Notes under the pieces: model-generated
What the model was told of the DNA's origin: nothing
Databases searched by the model: none
The model's input: the letters and a program-made list of their open reading frames with translations, nothing else
Shown here: positions 1-9,798 of the stretch, in pieces
How positions within the stretch are numbered: position 1 is the first letter of the stretch
How the letters are laid out: each line of letters begins with the position of its first letter
Source: Oxalobacteraceae sp. CFBP 8761
Lineage (GTDB): Bacteria > Pseudomonadota > Gammaproteobacteria > Burkholderiales > Burkholderiaceae_D
Length of the DNA stretch: 64,000 bases
NCBI GenBank assembly: GCA_014841595.1
Contig: JACYUE010000005.1
Coordinates: 124,001-188,000, forward strand
Direction of reading: 5' to 3'
Position numbers and translations under genes: made by a program

Positions 1-937
<937 letters not shown>

Positions 938-1043
938 TGCCCGGCATTGTACCGGAAAACCATTTACGGAGCATGGAAGGCCCCGAAAAATGGCTTAAAA
1001 TCAATGACTTGTGGCTATTAGCCTACTATTTCAGCAGCGCAGG

Positions 1044-1328
1044 TCAAATGCCCATGTTCGACAGGATCTGACCCAGTTCGCGCAAGCCGTGCTCGACGCG
1101 CGGGTGGCGGGCGGCAAAACTGGCTGCCAGCTCCTGCGTGCGCGAGCCCAGGCCATAGGTATTTGCATCGAGCTGCTGCTCGGCGCGGCGTTCGAGGACT
1201 TTCTCGATGTCGCCATCGAGCTGGCGCAGCAGCGTTTCCAGTTCGACATCGGTGTCACCGGTTTCCTGCAGTTCGCGGTGCAGGGCTTTCAGGCGTGCCT
1301 TCAGGTCGGCATCGTGTTCGGGTTGCAT
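1044..1328 (-). CDS. DUF4404 family small helical protein
   Basis: A 94-residue acidic, coiled-coil-prone protein beginning MQPEHDADLKARLKALHREL and ending in a LGQILSNMGI tail, which fits the DUF4404 family. This start was chosen over an upstream in-frame ATG at 1388 because a GGAGA ribosome binding site precedes it and the family begins at this point. Residues about 5-45 are heptad-like (leucine-rich, charged); the second half contains SFAARHPRVEHGLRELG. There is no signal peptide or membrane segment, so it is probably cytoplasmic. It lies downstream of the M3 peptidase genes on the same strand but is separated from them by a hairpin terminator, so it probably has its own promoter. No function is known to me. 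Confidence 0.75.
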   Translation of the reverse strand: MQPEHDADLKARLKALHRELQETGDTDVELETLLRQLDGDIEKVLERRAEQQLDANTYGLGSRTQELAASFAARHPRVEHGLRELGQILSNMGI

Positions 1329-1409
1329 CGTGGTCTCCGTGGATTGGTCGATTTCATTGTAAGGCATGGAGGGCGTAGGAGAGAACACGGCCGTGCGGGG
1401 AGCGAAATG

Positions 1410-1443
1410 AACAGGGGCCCCCGCCTGCGCGGGAGCCCCTGTT
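1410..1443 (-). terminator. Hairpin terminator downstream of the M3 peptidase cluster
   Basis: Inverted repeat with arms 1410-1424 and 1429-1443 (15 bp with one mismatch) and a 4-nt loop, 21 bases past the stop of the first M3 gene. On the minus strand it is followed by a short T-containing stretch, not a long T run. It separates the peptidase cluster from the DUF4404 gene. Confidence 0.6.
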
Positions 1444-1464
1444 GTTCGGCAACGCGCGATGCCG

Positions 1465-3624
1465 TTAATTACCCGTCAACCCACGACGCTCCAGCAGCGG
1501 CTTGATATCCGCATCCTTGCCGCGGAAATTACGGTACATCTGCATCGCGTCCAGCGTGCCGCCACGCGACAGCAGCGTCTTGCGGAAATGGTCGCCGTTC
1601 TTGCGCGTCAGGCCGCCATTGGCCTTGAACCACTCGACCGTGTCGGCGTCGAGCTTTTCGGCCCACAGGTAGCCGTAGTAACCGGCCGAGTAACCGCCCG
1701 AGAACGTGTGCGAGAAGTACGTGCTGCGATAACGCGGCGGCACCAGGGCGAAGTCAACGCCGGCCTTCTTGAGTGCCTGCGCTTCGAACGCCAGCACATC
1801 GGTCGGGATCTGGTTCGGCGCCAGCTGGTGCCAGGCCTGGTCCAGCAGCGCAGCGGCCAGGTACTCGGTGGTGCGGAAGCCTTCGTTGAACTGCGACGAT
1901 GCCTGCACCTTGTCCAGCAGTGCTTTCGGCATCGGCTCGCCAGTCTGGTAATGCTTGGCGTAGTTGGCCAGCACTTCCGGCCAGGCCATCCACATCTCGT
2001 TGACCTGCGACGGGAACTCGACGTAGTCACGCGGCACGCGCGAACCCGAGAAGCGCGGGTACTGCACATCAGAGAACATGCCGTGCAGCGCGTGGCCGAA
2101 TTCGTGGAACGTGGTACGCACTTCGTCGTAGGTCAAGAGCGTCGGCTCGCCGGCGGCCGGCTTCGGGATGTTCAGGTTGTTGGCAATGACAGGTTTGGTG
2201 CCCAGCAGCTTGCTCTGGCCGACCCAGGCGTTGGCCCAGGCGCCGCCACGCTTGTTGGAGCGGGCGTACGGGTCGAACGTGAAGATCGCCAGTTGCTTGC
2301 CATCGACGTCGAACACGTCGAACACGCGCACGTCTTCGTTGTAGCCCGGCAGGTCCTTGCGTTCCTTGAACGTGATGCCGAATTCCTTGGTCGCGGCAAA
2401 GAACACGCCATCGACCAGCACGCGGTTCAGTTCGAAGTACGGACGCAGCTGGCTGGCGTCGAACGCGTAACGCTCGGCGCGTACCTTGTCGCTGTAGAAG
2501 CTCCAGTCATACGCGGCGGCCTTGAAACCACCCTTCTCCGCATCGATCACCTTCTGGATATCGGCCGCTTCCTTCTTCGCGTTGTTCACGGCAGGCGTGG
2601 CCAGTTCGGCCAGCAGGCTGTTGACGGCGTCGGTGGTCTTGGCAGTCTGCTCTTCCAGGTTGTAGGCGGCGTGGTTCGGGAAGCCCAGCAGCACGGCGCG
2701 TTCGGCGCGCAGCTTGGCGATCTGCAGCACGGTGTTGCGGGTGTCGAATTCACCGCCACGGCTGCCGCGCGCCATCGAGGCGGCCAGCAGTTTTTCGCGC
2801 GTGGCGCGGTTGGTCAGCACCGACAGCGATGCCTGCTGCGTGGTGTTCACGACCGGCAGGACGAACTTGCCATCCATGCCGCGCTTCTTGGCTTCGGCGG
2901 CGGCGGCGTCGATGGCCTTGTCGCTCATACCCGCCAGTTCGGCGCGCGAATCGACCACCAGTGCCGACGCGTTGGCTTCTTTCAGCGTGTCTTGTGCAAA
3001 CTTGGTCTGCAGGGCGGCCAGCTGGCTGTTGAAGGCCTTCAGCTTTTCCTTGTCGGCGTCCGACAGCTTGGCGCCGGCGCGCTCGAAGTCATTGTTGTAG
3101 CGGTCCAGCAGGTAGGCCGATTCGCTGTCGAGCTTCAGGCTGGCGCGCTTGTCGTACAGCGCCTTGATGCGGGCGTACAGCTTGCCGTTCAGGCGGATCG
3201 CATCGCTGTGCTGCGACAGCTTGGGCGCGATATCGCGGCCCAGCGCGATCAGCGTGTCGTTGGTGTAAGAACCCGACAGCGTGCCGAAGGCGGTGCTGAC
3301 GCGGTTCAGCATGCGGCCCGAGCGCTCCATCGCCACGATGGTGTTCTCGAAGGTTGGCGCAGCCTTGTTGTTGGCGATCTTCTCGATCTCCGCCGCGTGC
3401 TGGCGCATCGCTTCGGCGTAGGCCGGGGCGAAATGCTCGTCCTTGATCTTGTCCCAGGCCGGGTAGTTGTATTGCAGGCTGCTCTCTTTGGCGAACGGGT
3501 TGCTCGCGTCGAACGGCGCCGCGGCGGTCATGGGTGCGGCAGTCGCCGGCGCAGGCGCGGCCAACGCGACATTGGCAAAGGCAGCGCTGATGGCAGCGGC
3601 CAGGATGATATGGGTACGTTTCAT
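1465..3624 (-). CDS. Secreted M3 family metallopeptidase (Dcp-like), copy A
   Basis: 719 residues. An N-terminal signal peptide (MKRTHIILAAAISAAFANVALA) targets it to the periplasm or outside. The zinc site is HEFGH at residues 507-511 with the third ligand E536 in DYVEFPSQ, 25 residues after the second His, the usual M3 spacing. The body is the all-helical M3 fold, with NTTQQASLSVLTNRATREKL and YSAGYYGYLWAEKLDADTVE typical of the thimet oligopeptidase/dipeptidyl carboxypeptidase branch. It should cleave short peptides. It is the last of three tandem, clearly paralogous genes (copies B and C upstream), 67 bp after copy B, followed by a terminator. Copy A carries an Ala/Pro-rich stretch after the signal peptide that the others lack. 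Whether it acts as a carboxydipeptidase or an endo-oligopeptidase cannot be read from sequence. Confidence 0.93.
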   Translation of the reverse strand: MKRTHIILAAAISAAFANVALAAPAPATAAPMTAAAPFDASNPFAKESSLQYNYPAWDKIKDEHFAPAYAEAMRQHAAEIEKIANNKAAPTFENTIVAMERSGRMLNRVSTAFGTLSGSYTNDTLIALGRDIAPKLSQHSDAIRLNGKLYARIKALYDKRASLKLDSESAYLLDRYNNDFERAGAKLSDADKEKLKAFNSQLAALQTKFAQDTLKEANASALVVDSRAELAGMSDKAIDAAAAEAKKRGMDGKFVLPVVNTTQQASLSVLTNRATREKLLAASMARGSRGGEFDTRNTVLQIAKLRAERAVLLGFPNHAAYNLEEQTAKTTDAVNSLLAELATPAVNNAKKEAADIQKVIDAEKGGFKAAAYDWSFYSDKVRAERYAFDASQLRPYFELNRVLVDGVFFAATKEFGITFKERKDLPGYNEDVRVFDVFDVDGKQLAIFTFDPYARSNKRGGAWANAWVGQSKLLGTKPVIANNLNIPKPAAGEPTLLTYDEVRTTFHEFGHALHGMFSDVQYPRFSGSRVPRDYVEFPSQVNEMWMAWPEVLANYAKHYQTGEPMPKALLDKVQASSQFNEGFRTTEYLAAALLDQAWHQLAPNQIPTDVLAFEAQALKKAGVDFALVPPRYRSTYFSHTFSGGYSAGYYGYLWAEKLDADTVEWFKANGGLTRKNGDHFRKTLLSRGGTLDAMQMYRNFRGKDADIKPLLERRGLTGN

Positions 3625-3661
3625 GTTCTTGTGCTTTTCACGGTAAGGATAAGGACCTGCT

Positions 3662-3685
3662 GACAGCCGGCGCAGGCCGGCTGTC
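3662..3685 (-). terminator. Perfect hairpin between M3 copies B and A
   Basis: Perfect 10-bp inverted repeat, arms 3662-3671 and 3676-3685, loop GCAG, starting 6 bases past the stop of copy B. No T run follows on the minus strand, so it may be a weak terminator or a 3'-end stabilising stem that uncouples expression of copy A from copy B. Confidence 0.4.
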
Positions 3686-3691
3686 CCGGCA

Positions 3692-5815
3692 TCAATTCAG
3701 GCCACGGCGTTCCAGCAGCGGCTCGATGACCGGATCGCGGCCACGGAAGGCGCGGTACATCTCGACCGCATCGACAGTGCCGCCCTTCGACAGGACCATA
3801 TTGCGGAAGCGATCGCCGTTCTTGCGCTGCAGGCCGCCGTTTTCCTTGAACCATTCGCCGGCATCGGCGTCGAGGCGCTCGGCCCACAGGTAGCTGTAAT
3901 AGCCAGCCGAATAACCACCGCCCATCGCGTGCGAGAAGTACGTGCTGCTGTAGCGCGGCGGGACCGGTGCGAAGTCCAGGCCCGCATCCTTCAGCGCTTG
4001 CTGCTCGAACGTCTTCACGTCGGTCGGGATGGCTTTCGAGCCAAGCTGGTGCCAGCGCTGGTCGAGCACCGCAGCAGCCAGGTACTCGGTGGTGCGGTAG
4101 CCTTCATTGAACTTCTGCGACGCGCGCAGCTTGTCGAGCAGTTCCTTCGGCATTACGGCGCCGGTCTGGTAATGCTTGGCATAGCTGGCCATCACTTCGG
4201 GCCAGGCCATCCACATCTCGTAGACCTGCGATGGCAGCTCGACGTAGTCGCGTGGCACGCTGGTGCCCGAGAAGCGCGGGTACTTGACCTTCGAGAACCA
4301 GCCGTGGGTTGCGTGGCCGAATTCATGGAACGTCGTGCGCACTTCGTCCCAGGTCAGCAGGGTCGGCTCGCCTGCGGCCGGCTTGGTCAGGTTCAGGTTG
4401 TTGGTGATGACGGGCTTCTTGTCGAGCAGGAAGCTCTGGTCGACCAGCGAACTCATCCATGCGCCGCCGCGCTTGTTCGGGCGCGCATACGGGTCGACCA
4501 CGAAGATCGCCAGGTGGGCGCCGTTTTCTTCGAACACGTCATACACGCGCACGTCGGCGTCGTAGGTCGGCAGGTCGGTGCGGCGCTTGAAGGTGATGCC
4601 CCAGAGTTTGGTCGCAGCGAAAAACGTGCCTTTCTCCAGCACGTTGTCGAATTCGAAGTACGGCTTGAGCTGGTTGGCGTCGAACGCGTACTTGGCGGTG
4701 CGCACCTTGTCGCTGTAGATCGCCCAGTCCTGCGCGGCCAGCTTGAAGCCGCCCTTCTCTGCATCGATCACGGCCTGGATCTCGGCCGCTTCTTTCTTTG
4801 CGTTGCGCACGGCCGGCGCGGTCAGGTCGCCCAGCAGCTTGTTGACCGACGTGGTGTTCTTCGCGGTCTGGTCTTCGAGCGAGTAGGCGGCGTAGTTTTC
4901 ATAGCCCAGCAGCTCGGCGCGTTCGGCGCGCAATTTCGCCAGTTGCAGCACGACGTCGCGGTTGTCGAATTCGCCGCCGCGGCTGCCGCGGATCATCGAC
5001 GTGGTGAGCAGTTTTTCGCGCGTGGCGCGGTTGGTCAGCACGGCCAGCGGCGCTTGCTGCGTGGTGTTGACAACCGGGATGACGAACTTGCCATCCAGGC
5101 CGCGCTTTTTCGCTTCGGCGGCGGCCGCATCGATCGCCTTCTCGGGCAGGCCGGCCAGTTCGGCGCGGGTGTCGACGACGAAGGCCGAGGCGTTGACTTC
5201 CTTCAGCACGTTCTGGCTGAACTGGGTCTGCAGTGCGGCCAGCTTGCCGTTGTAGTCCTTGAGCTTGACCTTGTCGGCAGCGGACAGGTTGGCACCGGCG
5301 CGCACGAAGTCCTTGTAGTAGCGCTCGAGCAGGAATGCCGATTCGGCATCCAGGCCGAGCGTGGCGCGCTTGTCGTGCAGCGTCTTGATGCGGGCAAACA
5401 GGGCCGGGTTCAGGCGGATCGCGTCGCTGTGGGCGGCGAATTTCGGCGCCAGGTCCTTGTCCAGTGCCTGCAGCGTGTCGTTGGTGTACGAACCGGTCAG
5501 CGTGTAGAACACGGCGCGCACGCGGCCCAGCAGCTGGCCCGAGCGCTCCATCGCCACGATCGTGTTGTCGAACGTCGGCGCCGCCTTGTTGTTGGCGATC
5601 TTGGCGATTTCAGCAGCCTGCTCGCGCATGCCTTCGTCAAACGCCGGCGCGAAGTGCTCGTTCTTGATCTTGTCGAAGGCCGGGTAGCCGTACTGCAGGG
5701 TGCTCGGCTTGGCGAACGGATTCGAGGCTGGCAGCGCAGCGCTGGCAGACTTGGAAAACGCGAGGGTGGCAAGGGCAACGCCGGCTGCGATCAGCAGCAG
5801 TTTTGGACGGTTCAT
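3692..5815 (-). CDS. Secreted M3 family metallopeptidase (Dcp-like), copy B
   Basis: 707 residues from MNRPKLLLIAAGVALATLAF. This start was chosen because it opens a good signal peptide (cleavage near SASA-AL) and has AAGAGA upstream; the longer in-frame extension to 5875 has no signal character. The zinc site is HEFGH at 497-501 plus E526 in DYVELPSQ. It is collinear with copies A and C over the whole length, including ASNPFAKPSTLQYGYPAFDK at the N-terminus of the mature protein and LLERRGLN at the end. The residues after the zinc site differ from the other two (ATHGWFSKV against ALHGMFSDV), which may reflect changed substrate preference. It should be a periplasmic or extracellular oligopeptidase and is the middle gene of the tandem array. 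Confidence 0.93.
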   Translation of the reverse strand: MNRPKLLLIAAGVALATLAFSKSASAALPASNPFAKPSTLQYGYPAFDKIKNEHFAPAFDEGMREQAAEIAKIANNKAAPTFDNTIVAMERSGQLLGRVRAVFYTLTGSYTNDTLQALDKDLAPKFAAHSDAIRLNPALFARIKTLHDKRATLGLDAESAFLLERYYKDFVRAGANLSAADKVKLKDYNGKLAALQTQFSQNVLKEVNASAFVVDTRAELAGLPEKAIDAAAAEAKKRGLDGKFVIPVVNTTQQAPLAVLTNRATREKLLTTSMIRGSRGGEFDNRDVVLQLAKLRAERAELLGYENYAAYSLEDQTAKNTTSVNKLLGDLTAPAVRNAKKEAAEIQAVIDAEKGGFKLAAQDWAIYSDKVRTAKYAFDANQLKPYFEFDNVLEKGTFFAATKLWGITFKRRTDLPTYDADVRVYDVFEENGAHLAIFVVDPYARPNKRGGAWMSSLVDQSFLLDKKPVITNNLNLTKPAAGEPTLLTWDEVRTTFHEFGHATHGWFSKVKYPRFSGTSVPRDYVELPSQVYEMWMAWPEVMASYAKHYQTGAVMPKELLDKLRASQKFNEGYRTTEYLAAAVLDQRWHQLGSKAIPTDVKTFEQQALKDAGLDFAPVPPRYSSTYFSHAMGGGYSAGYYSYLWAERLDADAGEWFKENGGLQRKNGDRFRNMVLSKGGTVDAVEMYRAFRGRDPVIEPLLERRGLN

Positions 5816-5906
5816 GGTATCTCTTGTGCGATGGGAGAAAAAGGGTAGGTCAATGGCGCAGCGCGCCACCTGCACCGCTCGTGACGGCGCAGGCAGCGTG
5901 CAGGCA

Positions 5907-8048
5907 TCAGTCGTTCGACGGCGTCGCGGTCAGGCCGCGGCGTTCCAGCAGTGGGCCAATCACCGGATCGCGGCCACGGAAGTTGCGGAACAGGTCCATC
6001 GCTTCTTGCGTGCCGCCACGCGAGAGCAGCGTCTTGCGGAAATGGTCGCCGTTCTTGCGCGTCAGGCCACCGCTTTCGGTGAACCATTTGACCGTCTCGG
6101 CGTCCAGGCGCTCGCTCCACAGGTAGGCGTAGTAGCCGGCCGAATAGCCGCCGCCCATCGAGTGCGAGAAGTACGCGCTGCGGTAGCGCGGCGGCACCGG
6201 TGCATACGCCACGCCTGCATCGGCCAGCGCCTTCGCTTCGAAGCTCAGCACGTCGGTAGGCACCTGGTTTGGCGTGATCTGGTGCCAGCGCTGGTCGAGC
6301 AGCGCCGCCGCCAGGTACGCGGTGGTGGTGTAGCCCTGGCCGAACTTCTTCGACGCGACGACCTTGTCCAGCAAGTCCTTCGGCATCGGCGCGCCGGTCT
6401 TGTAATGCTTGGCGTAATTGGCCAGCACTTCAGGCCAGGTCACCCACATTTCGTTGACCTGCGACGGATACTCGACGAAGTCGCGCGGCACGTTCGTGCC
6501 CGAGAATTTTGGGTACTTCACGTCCGAGAACATGCCGTGCAGCGCGTGGCCGAATTCGTGGAACGTGGTGACCACTTCGTCGTACGTCAGCAGCGTCGGC
6601 TCGCCGGCTGGCGGCTTCGGAATGTTCAGGTGGTTGCCGATGACGGGCTTCTGACCCAGCAGGTGCGACTGGGAGACGTACTCGTTCATCCAGGCGCCGC
6701 CCTGCTTGTTGCTGCGTGCGTACGGATCGAAAATGAAGATCGTCAGCAGCTTGCCGTCGACGTCGTACACGTCGAAGGTGCGCACGTCGGGGTCATACGT
6801 CGGCAGGTCCTTGCGTTCCTTGAACGTGATGCCGTATTCCTTGGTCGCGGCGAAGAACACGCCATCGACCAGCACGCGGTTCAGTTCAAAATACGGGCGC
6901 AGCTGGCTGTCGTCGAAATTGAATTTCTCGGCGCGCACCTTGTCGGCGTACAGCGGCCAGTCCCAGCTTGCCACCTCGAATTTGCCGCCGTCTTTATTGA
7001 TCGCGGCCTGGATCTCGACGGCTTCCTTCTTCGCGTTGTTGACGGCCGGCTTGGCCAGGTCGCCCAGCAGCTTGTTGACAGCGGCCGGATTGCGCGCGGT
7101 TTCCAGCTCTTGCGAGTAGGCCGCGAAGTTCGGGTAACCCAGCAGCACGGCGCGTTCGGCGCGCAGCTTGGCCAGGCGCAGCACCTGCTTGGTCGTGTCG
7201 AATTCGCCGCCCTTGGTGCCGCGCTCGAGCGAGGCTTTCATCAGGCGCTCGCGCGTGGCGCGGTGCGTCAGCACCGACAGGCCAGGCTGGATCGACGTGT
7301 TGACGATCGGGATCGCGAACTTGCCCTTCTGGCCGCGCTTGGTCGCTTCAGCAGCGGCGGCATTGATCTCGGCATCGGACAGGCCCGCCAGTTCAGCGCG
7401 GGTATTCACGATCAGGGCGGCGGCATTCGCGCCCTTGAGCACGCGCTGCTGGAAGTCCGACTGCAGCGAAGCGATCTCGCCGTTGTAGGCCTTCAGCTTG
7501 GCCTGGTTGGCCGCCGACAGGTTGGCGCCGGCGCGCACGAATTCCTTGTAGTAGCGCTCGAGCAGGTGCGTCGATTCGGCATCCAGGCCGAGCGAAGCAC
7601 GTTTGTCGTGCAGCGCCTTGACGCGCGCGAACAGCTTCGCGTTCAGGTGGATTGCATCGGTGTGCGCCGCCAGCTTGGGCGACATCTCGCGATCGACTGC
7701 GTCGAGCGTGTCGTTGGTGTTGGCGCCGTGCAGATTGCCGAAGGTCGCGTTTACGCGTGCCAGCAACTGGCCGGATTTTTCCAGCGCCACGATCGTGTTG
7801 TCGAACGTCGGCGCCGCCTTGTCGTTGGCGATCGCCTCGACTTCGCGCAGTTCTTCGCGCATGCCGGCAGCGAACGCAGGCAGGTAGTGCGCATCCTTGA
7901 TCTTGTCGAACGCCGGGTATTGCAGCGGCAGGCTGCTGGGCTTGGCGAACGGGTTGGATGCGTCGAGGGCGGGTGCGGCAGGCGCTGCGATGGCGGAACA
8001 CGCCAGCGCGACGCCGGCTGCCACGATGAGCAGTTGAGGACGGATCAT
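5907..8048 (-). CDS. Secreted M3 family metallopeptidase (Dcp-like), copy C
   Basis: 713 residues from MIRPQLLIVAAGVALACSAI, with a signal peptide ending near AIAAPA. A longer reading frame reaches 8144, but the extension has no secretion signal. The zinc site is HEFGH at 497-501 and E526 in DFVEYPSQ. It is full length and collinear with copies A and B; it ends LLERRGLTATPSND, slightly longer than copy B. This is the first gene of the minus-strand array, and its upstream region (8049-8241) is shared with the divergent oxidoreductase gene and should hold both promoters. Its role is degradation of peptides outside the cytoplasm, consistent with the other secreted peptidases in the window. Family assignment is firm; substrate unknown. 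Confidence 0.93.
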   Translation of the reverse strand: MIRPQLLIVAAGVALACSAIAAPAAPALDASNPFAKPSSLPLQYPAFDKIKDAHYLPAFAAGMREELREVEAIANDKAAPTFDNTIVALEKSGQLLARVNATFGNLHGANTNDTLDAVDREMSPKLAAHTDAIHLNAKLFARVKALHDKRASLGLDAESTHLLERYYKEFVRAGANLSAANQAKLKAYNGEIASLQSDFQQRVLKGANAAALIVNTRAELAGLSDAEINAAAAEATKRGQKGKFAIPIVNTSIQPGLSVLTHRATRERLMKASLERGTKGGEFDTTKQVLRLAKLRAERAVLLGYPNFAAYSQELETARNPAAVNKLLGDLAKPAVNNAKKEAVEIQAAINKDGGKFEVASWDWPLYADKVRAEKFNFDDSQLRPYFELNRVLVDGVFFAATKEYGITFKERKDLPTYDPDVRTFDVYDVDGKLLTIFIFDPYARSNKQGGAWMNEYVSQSHLLGQKPVIGNHLNIPKPPAGEPTLLTYDEVVTTFHEFGHALHGMFSDVKYPKFSGTNVPRDFVEYPSQVNEMWVTWPEVLANYAKHYKTGAPMPKDLLDKVVASKKFGQGYTTTAYLAAALLDQRWHQITPNQVPTDVLSFEAKALADAGVAYAPVPPRYRSAYFSHSMGGGYSAGYYAYLWSERLDAETVKWFTESGGLTRKNGDHFRKTLLSRGGTQEAMDLFRNFRGRDPVIGPLLERRGLTATPSND

Positions 8049-8241
8049 GAGGTCTTTCGCTAACACTGAGGAAGGGCGCTGTCGCCAGTGGCTCGACAGC
8101 AGTGCGCTGAAGATCATAGCAGGCTTGCATGGCGCTTGTAACAATTAAAAAGTACCGCAATGTATCAATCCGCGGGTGCTGTATTGACGAAGATTCGTGG
8201 CGACCGTGCTAGGATCGGGGCCCCTTTGCCGCCCCCTTTCC

Positions 8242-9531
8242 ATGACCCTTTCTTCCTCTTCCTTCGACGCCATCGTGGTCGGCACCGGCCCGGGCGGGGC
8301 CAGCGTCGCGCGTGAACTGGCGCGCGCCGGCAGCCGGGTCCTGCTGCTCGAACAGGGCGGCGCGGCGCCCCTCGCCGGCACGGTCACGCAGATGGCATCG
8401 ATGGCGGCCGTGCCCGGGCGCGGCGCCTTCATCCACCGCGATGCATCGCTGCTGGTAGCCGGCACGACGCTGGGCGGCAGCTCGGCCGTCAACTTCGCCA
8501 CTGCGGCCGCGCCGCCGGCGGCCTACTTCGCCGCATTCGGTATCGACCTGGCCCCGAGCCTGGCCGAACTGCGCGCGGAATTGCCGCTCGCGCCCCTGCC
8601 CGATGCGCTGGTCGGCCCGATGGCCACGCGCATCATGACGGCGGCGCATGCGGCCGGCATTGACTGGAAAAAACTCGACAAGATGATCCGGCCGGCGCTG
8701 TGCCGCAGCGGTTGCTGGCGCTGCACCTACGGCTGCCCGTTCGGCGCCAAGTGGAGTGCCCGTGATTTCGTCGAACAGGCGGTCGGATTTGGCGCCGTGC
8801 TGCAAGCGGCCAGCCGCGTCACGCGCGTGCTGCTGGAGGGCGGCCGGGCGAGCGGTGTCGAGGTGCGGCATGGTGGCCAGCTGCAGACGATCCACGCGCC
8901 GCTGGTGATCCTCAGTGGCGGCGGGATCGGCAGTCCGCGCATCCTGCATGCATCAGGGCTGGGGCCGCGCGATGCGCCGTTCTTCAGCGATCCGGTGGTG
9001 GCCGTGATGGGCAGCGTGACCGACATCGATGGCGGCGCCGAAGTCCCGATGGCGGCCGGCTGGCACGACCCGGAGGCCGGCATCGCGCTGGCCGACCTGA
9101 CCTTGCCGCGCCCGATGTACCAGGCCTTTGCAACGCAGGTCGGGCGCGTGGACCGCTTGTTCGCACACCGGCGCACCCTGAGCATCATGGTCAAGATTCG
9201 TGACGACATCAGCGGGCGCGTCGGACCGCGCTGGGCCGACAAGCGCCTGAGCGCTGGCGACCGCGCGCGCCTGCAAAAGGGCGAACAGATGGCGCGCACG
9301 ATCCTGCAGGCAGCCGGTGCGCGGCACGTGTTCAAGAGCTGGCATTTCGCGGCGCACCCGGGCGGCAGCGTGCGGATCGGCGCCGGGGTCGACGCCGATC
9401 TGCGCACGCGTGCGCTGGGCTTATATGTGTGCGATGCGTCGGTGATCCCGCAGCCATGGGGCTTGCCGCCGACACTCACCCTGCTGTGCCTGGGCAAGCG
9501 CCTGGGGCAGCACCTGGCGCGAGTCGGATGA
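8242..9531 (+). CDS. GMC family FAD-dependent oxidoreductase
   Basis: 429 residues from MTLSSSSFDAIVVGTGPGGA; the FAD-binding GTGPGG motif lies at the extreme N-terminus, which supports this start over the longer frame from 8197. The second FAD-contact segment is TTLGGSSAVNFATA. A cysteine-rich segment CRSGCWRCTYGCPFGAK (Cys154, 158, 161, 165) matches the C..C.GCP.G.K element seen in the long-chain alcohol oxidase branch of GMC enzymes. The C-terminal domain has HPGGSVRIGAGVD and ends with SVIPQPWGLPPTLTLLCLG, the usual GMC signature around the active-site His. It is short for the family (500-600). There is no signal peptide and no cytochrome or small-subunit partner beside it. The substrate is probably an alcohol or sterol-like compound, but this is inference. 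Its stop lies 1 bp from that of the convergent slyX. Confidence 0.85.
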   Translation: MTLSSSSFDAIVVGTGPGGASVARELARAGSRVLLLEQGGAAPLAGTVTQMASMAAVPGRGAFIHRDASLLVAGTTLGGSSAVNFATAAAPPAAYFAAFGIDLAPSLAELRAELPLAPLPDALVGPMATRIMTAAHAAGIDWKKLDKMIRPALCRSGCWRCTYGCPFGAKWSARDFVEQAVGFGAVLQAASRVTRVLLEGGRASGVEVRHGGQLQTIHAPLVILSGGGIGSPRILHASGLGPRDAPFFSDPVVAVMGSVTDIDGGAEVPMAAGWHDPEAGIALADLTLPRPMYQAFATQVGRVDRLFAHRRTLSIMVKIRDDISGRVGPRWADKRLSAGDRARLQKGEQMARTILQAAGARHVFKSWHFAAHPGGSVRIGAGVDADLRTRALGLYVCDASVIPQPWGLPPTLTLLCLGKRLGQHLARVG

Positions 9532-9532
9532 C

Positions 9533-9736
9533 TCAATAGTGCGGGGGACGTTCGTTGAGTGGCGCCTGGCCGGCGTCGCGCAGGGAGCGCAGGTGGTCGG
9601 CCAGCTTGCCGACCATTGCCTCGAGCTCATCGATACGGCGTTCCTGGCGGTAGATGGTCTTGTTCAGCTCATCGAGCAGGTCTTCCTGCTGCGAGAGCTT
9701 GATTTCAAGATTGACGAAACGTTCTTCCTGGTCCAC
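9533..9736 (-). CDS. slyX: SlyX family protein
   Basis: 67 residues, a short coiled coil (LEIKLSQQEDLLDELNKTIY, heptad leucines) ending in the SlyX hallmark ERPPHY. The GTG at 9734-9736 was chosen as start because GGAG sits 6 bases upstream (9743-9746) and the protein then begins VDQEERFVNLE like other SlyX proteins; an ATG at 9760 would add eight residues. The protein is cytoplasmic and its molecular function is unknown. It is convergent with the GMC oxidoreductase gene with a 1-bp gap and lies downstream of the M10 protease on the same strand. Confidence 0.93.
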   Translation of the reverse strand: MDQEERFVNLEIKLSQQEDLLDELNKTIYRQERRIDELEAMVGKLADHLRSLRDAGQAPLNERPPHY

Positions 9737-9798
9737 GGCGCACTCCGGTAAAGCCGGCATTATGCCAGCATGACCGGGTGCGCCGCGCGCCTGGCAGG

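Noticed and set aside
1459..3663. 734-codon open frame on the plus strand, antisense to M3 copy A
   Set aside because: It is an Arg/Gly/Val/His-rich shadow that arises in G+C-rich genes; the opposite strand encodes a clear M3 peptidase with signal peptide and zinc motif. Similar plus-strand shadows cover copies B and C.
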